Shown: positions 55,309 through 64,000 of the stretch, piece after piece
Position numbering within the stretch: position 1 is the first letter of the stretch
How the letters are laid out: every line of letters begins with the position of its first letter
Source: Glandiceps talaboti
Taxonomy: Eukaryota; Hemichordata; Enteropneusta; Spengelidae
Assembly (NCBI RefSeq): GCF_964340395.1
Contig: NC_135551.1
Location: 21,723,503 to 21,787,502 of the forward strand
Reading direction: 5' to 3'
Length of the DNA stretch: 64,000 nucleotides
The notes under the pieces: model-generated
Database searches by the model: none
What the model saw: the letters and a program-made list of their open reading frames with translations, nothing else
Told to the model about the DNA's origin: nothing
Made by a program: the position numbers and the translations under genes

Positions 55309-58300
55309 ATGAAGTAAGTTTTGCTTGTTTGTTGCTCTGAGTACGCAGTTGTAAACGTCTGGCTATTTTCGAGTTAAAATTTAGTGCTGGTAGGTTTGAG
55401 TGTTGTAAGAGCTACATAGTTGAAGCTATAATTATATGAGAGGCTTGCTTTTTATCCTTATTATATATATTCCATTAATTGTGTCAGTTTTTTGGCGCGC
55501 ATTTCTGATATTTTCGCGATTTGTTCCTTGATTCGATTTATTTTTGAGATCTCTTGGACTTGCTCTTAGTAGAAAGTTGCTGTCTTTTATTTGCACGTTT
55601 TGGCGTGTTATATTTAGGATAAGATTCAGAGATAATATAGTAAATTTGCATTTCATATTTGTATCTAGATACGTTTTCTCTGTGTTAATATATATGTGAA
55701 TTTCGGAAATGTCACTCTGAAATTTAATATTTCGGAAAAAAACTGCTAAATAGTCAGGTGTTTGCTTTTAAGGCTACCTTCCAGTCGGTGACCAGTTTAA
55801 TCTCAGGATAGGTTTATCGCAATGTGAGTCGACTCACTCAACTCTAACGCCTCATATTGAGACCGTTCACTTTTACAAATTCTTGTTCATTCTTTTTCAA
55901 GATACAAATTTCTATCTAAATTTGGTGACGTTATCTGTGGTCTTATACGATATGTTAAGTCTAGAGCTATTCACACGGTTTAATCATAGACCCTACACGA
56001 AATGGTTTAATTGGTACAATTACAAGTTTAATGTCATGTTTAGTTGTGTGTTAGTATAATGTGGTACTCTTTTATTAATGTGAAGTTGGTATACGTTTAT
56101 ATCCGTCATTCTCTTCTTTTGATGATATCTTAGGATTTTGTTCTAAAATTTCAGAATTCTCTTCTCTGATTTTTTCGGTTTACTTTGACATTTGGTATGT
56201 CGTTTTAGAAGTCAATCTCTACTACTATTACTAGTACTCTTTTATGGACGTAAAGTTAAGGCATGGTAGATGGTAATTACTCAGTGTAATAATGACGACA
56301 TAAATTCTACGTACAATGGTCTACTTTTTCATATTTCAATTCAAGAGCTAAGGTGACCTTCAACACGTCTAGAGGTTTTTTATGAAATGAGTATTTGCGT
56401 ACGTCTGACAGCTGTTTTTATGTTACAGGAATCTTTGTTTATTATTACCAATCGTGGTTGTTGTTGTCTTCAACAGATCAGTGACAAATGCTAGTAAGTA
56501 GAAATTAAATCAATTATATTCAGCTATTCTAAAGTTTTCGGAGTGTATTTTCTTTCTCATTTGCCACCATGCAGGGAGGCTTTCTAAATTTATCCAACTT
56601 TGTGTAATACGTTTTGTTTACTTGGTAAGAAAATATTCTTTCATCAATTTGAAAACTATCGAATACAACGAGATGTAAGAGTTATTGCATCTTTATAAAC
56701 GTCTAGCCAATGTTTTTCAAAACTTATTGGCCATGTCCATTATCAGGGTAAGATTTTGTTCCAACTGTAAAAAAAAGAAAATAGGGCAGGTAGGTCGGGA
56801 TTTAATTTGATTTGATGTGATTTAATGTGATTTGATTTAACTTTTAATTATTCTTATTTTTGAAAATCACTGCCTCAATTCAGTGATAAACAGACAGACT
56901 TACATTTAGGACGAGAAGACAAAAAAAGTTCTCGTTGTTTGTTGTTTAAATGTAAAACAATGTTATAGAGTCAGCGGCTTAAACTAGGGTCGCTAGGGTT
57001 ATCAGAAACATAATTTTTTTTTCTTGGCATTCAGTGTATTTCCGATTCTCCATTTTACCCTCTCCCCGAACACAAATGGAGACACGTGACCTTGCAGATG
57101 CGTCAATGGGACAGCGGTAAAAGGTCACCACATCAGACTTCATTTCTCGACAGGGACACGCGACACCTCGTACATGACTTAAATATATCTAGTTCTCCCT
57201 AGATAATCAAACAGTGATGAATTAAATTCGAACACAGTACTTTTGTGTATTTTATATCAATAATTATTCCAAATTAACATAGAAATCTGTTTTTGATTTA
57301 ACTGTTTAATAAAAGTTTGGAATATGTAACATGGGTATTACAGTTTTCTTTTAATAGGTGCCAACGAATAAGCGTAATGAAAATATGTAACAACTTGCCT
57401 TGCACGCCTTATTTCTTCGATTATAAGCTGTGTTTTATTCAAAAAAGTGTTACTTTTTAATTTTAGATGACATTGCTGCCACTACGTTGACATTAACGAA
57501 TCCAGATCCAACATCTAGTAGTTTTACCGAGGGTGCTAGTGCGGATATTACGTTCACGCTAGCATATACTGTAACTGGGACTGGTGGAACTCCATCGGAT
57601 GTGAAGGTCTACTTCAGTGATGGTGGATCTACCAAATCTACTGAAGTTGTCGCAGGTGGCACCAATGCACCTAGTGGAGCTGTCGGCTCTTCTGGTAGTT
57701 TTGACGATTTGACAGCTACCATCACACTGGATGCTGCTAACTGTGCTATTTACACCAAACTGTGTGCTGCTATCACTGTAACAGATGATGACACAACTAA
57801 TAATGTAGCTTGTATTGACTTCGGAGTAGGAGCTACCAAAGCAGGCCAAAAAATATGTAACGGTACGTGTACTTTGACTTTGGTTTTCATGGTGGTTACG
57901 TAGTAGAAATAGTGTTCATACAATCAGTGATCATGATACATTTGTGCTTTTACTATATATTCGGAAAGACACAACAAAGTAATAATTTAAACGCCAGTAG
58001 ACAACTGCTGGAATTCGTTGTCACTGATACACAAATGTATTGAAGGATCGAGTATATTGATCCATAACTGTATATTATATGATTATCATTATCGATCAAT
58101 CAGTATGGTTACTGTTAAAATATAAAATTTGTTCCCTTTATATTTTTATCAATTATAGTTGGAATATATATAGCATCTTAACGCTATATTGTGCTGTAAC
58201 AATCATTCAGTGGCGTCAATTCTGTTCGTCTTTATTCACGAATTATTATACTTTTTATGTCAATTTTAGATATTGCTGCAAGCACATTGACTGTAACTGC

Positions 58301-60152
58301 ACCACCTCCAGCAACTGGTGTATTAGCCTTAGGCACTGCAACGGACATCACATTCACACTAGCATACACCGTGACTGGGACTGGTGGAACGCCAACAGCT
58401 GTGAAGGTCTACGCCAGTGATGGTGCATCGAAGACATCTACTAAAGTTACCGCCACGGGTACTGGAGCTCCTACTAGTACTTCATCTGCTGTCACTGCTA
58501 GTGGTAGCTATACTGGTTTAAAAGCTACAATCACACTAGATAGTACCAACTGTGAGGCTTACACCAAACTATGTGCTGCTATAACAGTGACAGATGATGT
58601 TGCAACTAATAACGTGGTTTGTATTAACTTTGGAACATCAGCTACCGACGCAGGCTCAAAGAATTGTAACGGTAAGTATATATTTTGACGTTTGTTGTCG
58701 TGGCTACACAGTTACGTAAAATTGGTTTTATTTTTCAGTAATGTATAGTATTTATCATTGTATTGTTGTCATTATTTGTAGAGGAAAGACTAAATCAAAG
58801 AAACAAACACAAACACAAACACAAACACAAACACAAACACAAACACAAACACAAACACAAACACAAACACAAACACAAACCTGACGGTAACCAGTCTGTG
58901 TATTACACAGTACATAGTGCCTTGATATAAAACACTTGTAATTCCAGTCATTATTTTCCATGCAATAGTTATTCGTTAGTCACAAACTGTCACTGGCACA
59001 CTAATCAATCTCGATAAAGAATTTAATAGACATAAAGATATATCAAATGTGCTCATACATCATAACATTCAGCATCCGAAGCTATGACATGTATTAAATT
59101 GTCAATTATAATAACACGCGCGCACACGCACACACACATACGTGCAATCATGTATCAACACGTACTGTCTATATTATGCAGTGACAGCACTAACCGTTAT
59201 AGTGTTTATGATTCATTGTTTATTTCATAAATATATAGTTTATGAAATCCTTGGTCGTTTAGTAGTCTTGTTGTTAAAATCATAATGGGGTTTTTGTCTT
59301 AACTTCAACTCTATAGATATTGCGGCAACTACACTGACTTTAACTGATCCAGACCCAGCGAAGAGTGGCTTTACCAAGGACAAGGCCACAGAAGCCACAT
59401 TCACACTAGCATACACAGTGACCGGAACTGGTGGAACGCCAACGGCTGTAAAGCTCTACTTCAAGAACGATGATGCAACGAAAAAATCCACTGAAGTTAC
59501 CGCCACGGGTACTGGAGCTCCTACTAGTACTTCAGCTGCTGTCACTGCTAGTGGTAGCTATACTGGTTTAAAAGCTACAGTCACACTGGATGGTACCAAC
59601 TGTGAGGCTTACACCAATCTATGTGCTGCTCTCATATTTACAACTGCAGATGCCAATACAGCTAACAACGAGGCTTGTGCTGTCTTCGGAGTAGGAGCTG
59701 ACAAAGCAGGCAAAAAGCCATGTGGATGTAAGTACCATGATTTATTTACTTGTCTTTTATGTGGTGACTATTAATAATATTACAAATAACTTGTTTTGGA
59801 TAATCGATTTTATAGCTGATTTACTCCCAAATCTAAACTCAAAGTAATTCTTATAGTAGTTCTTCTAACAAAGATCAATGAAGATGGGTTTACATGATTT
59901 GTGTAGTATTGATAGGCCTACAAATGGATTGACATATATCAAATGATGTGTCTTGGTGTATACGGACAGAGTGCATGTTATGAGATGCCAGTATTAACAT
60001 ATATATTGACTAATACCATGTTGTCCCTAACAACCGATCATTCACATAGACTCTCTATCTTTTGTATTTCAGCTGGTAGTTCAGCCACTACATCCAGTAC
60101 TCTAATGGCTCTAACAATGGTCATCGGTGCTGTTCTGTCCTGGAAGATATAA
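55309..60152 (+). CDS. Copy C: secreted three-domain GPI-anchor-like protein (6 coding exons)
   Basis: Direct paralogue of the copy A gene. Coding exons are 55309-55313, 56429-56493, 57467-57862, 58270-58671, 59317-59727 and 60073-60152; the total of 1359 nt gives 452 aa plus stop. The signal peptide reads MKNLCLLLPIVVVVVF and ends VTNA. Domain 1 (exon 3, 132 codons) has NPDP, FTEGAS, KVYFSDGG and four cysteines, and differs widely from domain 1 of A. Domains 2 and 3 are almost the same as in A. The tail GSSATTSSTLMALTMV then IGAVLSWKI is near identical to A. All introns are GT-AG, with phases 2,1,1,1,1. No stop or frameshift is seen, so it looks functional. The role is inferred as for copy A: an extracellular, membrane-tethered protein of unknown ligand. 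Confidence 0.8.
58798..58880 (+). repeat. CAAACA microsatellite in intron 4 of copy C
   Basis: A pure CAAACA hexamer run, at the same intron position as the longer CAAA/CACAA array at 7578-7765 in copy A. Confidence 0.9.
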
Positions 60153-60863
60153 ATACAGGTATGTAAATATACTTGTCATGATGGTATATTTACAAAAGTA
60201 TCATGTGTACAATTGTCATCGGCAGGACACCGTAGAAGTTAATACGACCACATCATGACGCCTTCAGTCTTTTTAGACGACGCCTTCAGTCGAGATAAAA
60301 CACAAACCCAAACCCACCGGTTCAAGTACTTGCAGCTTTCTGTGATGTCCTTTGCTGAATCCGTAGTTTGCCACTCTTTGAAGTCACAGTCAATTTTGGG
60401 TTATATACGTTGTTGTTTTTTGTCGATGGAGATACATCATGAATTTCAAAATAATAGCAAATGTTATCTGTTTCAAATAGTAGTTGGTAATAATAATGGA
60501 TGAACTTCGTAGAATAGTTTCACCACCAAAACACTGGTACCACCATAGGTTATAATAGCCTCTAAGAAACATAAAACAGATTTGAAGGAAGAAAGCAAAA
60601 CACAAAATTAGAGAAAACTATGAAAAGACTACTGTTTGATTAAACTGAAAGTTCATACTTTGTCGTTTCTTATACTCTAAGGATACTTAAAAGCTGATGT
60701 CTGTATTTGTATAAACTACAGCAATTGATAAGAGCCAATATTTAGCATTGTGAATGTTGATAAATTCAACATCGTCTCCTACTTTTTTTTAAAAGTCAAA
60801 TAATCTTACATGACTGTAATAATTTAGTTTGAATACTCAACTTGTTCCTTATTTTCTTTACAG

Positions 60864-62170
<1,307 letters not shown>

Positions 62171-63157
62171 TTGTTTGATTTTGTAAATTGTGTGAATGTT
62201 TAGCTGCATGTAAGAATACTTTGATAGTGAGTTAAAAAATATGTGAGTCAATTAATATGTTTGCTGTATTTTGTGGTTGTGTTTGTCAGTGATGAATGTT
62301 GTCATGTTTTCAACAAGACCCACAAAAGTCCCCCATTTTCATGATATCTTAATTTTCGAAAAAATTACAGAATTTCCATCTTTTACCCCATTTTTGCCCT
62401 TCCCAAAGTCTTGAGATAAAAGACAATAAATTCAAGTCAGCCACGACTGGTTGTGATGGTATGAATGGGGGATGCTAGTGATATCGTCAGTGCAACGTTA
62501 TCTTGGCAAAGCATTGATAGACAGTATATTTTCAAGTTGCTATTAGACCTACGGACAGGTCAGGTCAGGTCAGGGTAGGTCAGGTCACTCTATAAATCAA
62601 TGTCTAGCGTGTGTACGCATTGCTTTTGTCAATGGACACACGTATAGTACTCTCGATTGCAATTCATTGAGATGTAAAGGTCACATCAAGGTAATATGAG
62701 GTTAAGCACACAGATCGCTCAACCACCATATACTGGCCTACGTACTACTGTCTCTGCCTGTTTACATCACATTGTTTTGTGGTTGTTTCACTAACCACAT
62801 AGAGGCAAAATTATCACAGAAAGCGAAGTAAGCAGGTTAATACTGTCTCAAATTTATAACAATTAAATCTGTCAGGTGTCAGTTGATCTTGAAGACATGT
62901 GAGCTTATATGACGGTTCTTATAAGCTTATGTGGCGGTCCACTTTTCAATTTATTTACTGGCTATGCTTGGGTTCAAACACTTACATATCCTAAAAGCTT
63001 ATCACGTGATATTTATCTGACCTTTCACCAGACTGGTTTATTTAATTTCATACAACCACTCAATTGTAAACTAATAATAAGTTAGTTGGAGGTGACAGAA
63101 ATTCCGTTTGTTGTGCTCTCCTAAATCAAGCCTATGGGCATACGTCTTTGTTAAAAC

Positions 63158-63216
63158 ATGGCGACATATGAAGGCAGATCAGTTCGATGTCCGGGAAAAG
63201 TTGCTATTGTCGGCTG
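63158..63216 (+). CDS. Exon 1 of the second gene, copy C (partial, continues past window)
   Basis: Codes the same 19 residues as 12453-12511 (MATYEGRSVRCPGKVAIVG) plus TG, then GTAAGT. The following intron holds the compound microsatellite and runs off the window, so the rest of the gene, if intact, lies beyond 64000. A dinucleotide-binding Rossmann start is suggested; the exact enzyme is not determined. Confidence 0.55.
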
Positions 63217-63654
63217 GTAAGTTACTAGTAGTATATAGTCGTCATGGGTCCCCTGCTTAGTTCATTCATCACTCTACAATATTTACGTGTGAAATACACA
63301 TAACGATTCCACTTTTTGAGATTTTTTTGTAGTTAATGTATTACGATGGGCCCCTTTACGGCACCGTCTGCGACGCAACGCAATGATTATTCTTCATTGC
63401 TTTAGCGGAAATTATTCACTGCTTGCCAGAATTTCTTCATATAACAATATAGTACCTTTACTTACAGCAGTTTATCCGTACCTGTTATACCCGAACAATC
63501 AATCAATCAATATATATATATATATTTATATTTATATTCATATGAATGTAAGTGTCTCGCTGGAGAGAACAGTGCTCGATGCAAATATTAGTAGCAGAGC
63601 ATTATAGACTTAATTCAAAAGAATAAGGATGTAATAAGTCGTTACTCTCTCTCA

Positions 63655-63890
<236 letters not shown>

Positions 63891-64000
63891 CCACCGACAT
63901 CTGAAAAAAATTGTAAAACTTTTAGCCTCTGAACGAGTAGATATATTGCAGGGATTTGCTGCTTTTCTATACTACTGTTATCTGTAAGAATTGAGGCAGG

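Overview
This is eukaryotic, almost certainly animal, DNA. It is AT-rich and full of microsatellites. The genes are split by GT-AG introns of about 0.3-2.2 kb and have TATA promoters, a signal-peptide exon, and AATAAA signals. It also carries a LINE C-terminal fragment, a hAT transposase scrap and an LTR retrotransposon. The mix fits a marine invertebrate, but I cannot name the species from sequence alone.

The core of the window is one gene present three times inside a large segmental duplication. Copy A (+, 1-13495) and copy C (+, 52953-64000, running off the end) are in direct orientation. Copy B (-, 20640-30775) lies inverted between them. Each copy has the same TATA promoter exactly 75 bp before the ATG, a 5-nt coding first exon (ATGAA), a signal-peptide exon, one or three exons each coding one ~130-residue Thr/Ala/Gly-rich four-cysteine beta-type domain, an 80-nt exon with a GPI-signal-like tail, and a spliced 3' UTR. 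The hand-built coding sequences keep frame throughout: 457 aa (A), 190 aa (B) and 452 aa (C). Every domain exon has phase-1 introns on both sides. I do not recognise the family; the products look like small GPI-anchored cell-surface proteins built from repeated extracellular domains. About 1 kb downstream of the A and C poly(A) sites is exon 1 of a second gene, coding a Rossmann-like N-terminus; it is decayed in B.

The spacers hold mobile and rearranged DNA. 13.5-20.6 kb is mostly unrecognised and contains a hAT transposase fragment. 30.8-42.7 kb is a nest of repeats: an inverted pair of ~2-kb R-family arms (32640-34600 and 39120-41000), further R copies at 37187-38045 and 51640-52835, and, between the arms, a ~2.1-kb foldback element (35099-37191) whose arms are tandem ~155-bp units built on the heptamer GTCATTC. 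42747-46656 is a complete-looking but pol-less LTR retrotransposon on the minus strand, with LTRs, PBS, PPT and a target duplication. 47960-48960 is the frameshifted 3' end of a LINE on the minus strand.

Limits: exons were assigned by eye from splice sites, frame and three-way conservation. Protein families were judged by motif only, and identities are hand estimates.
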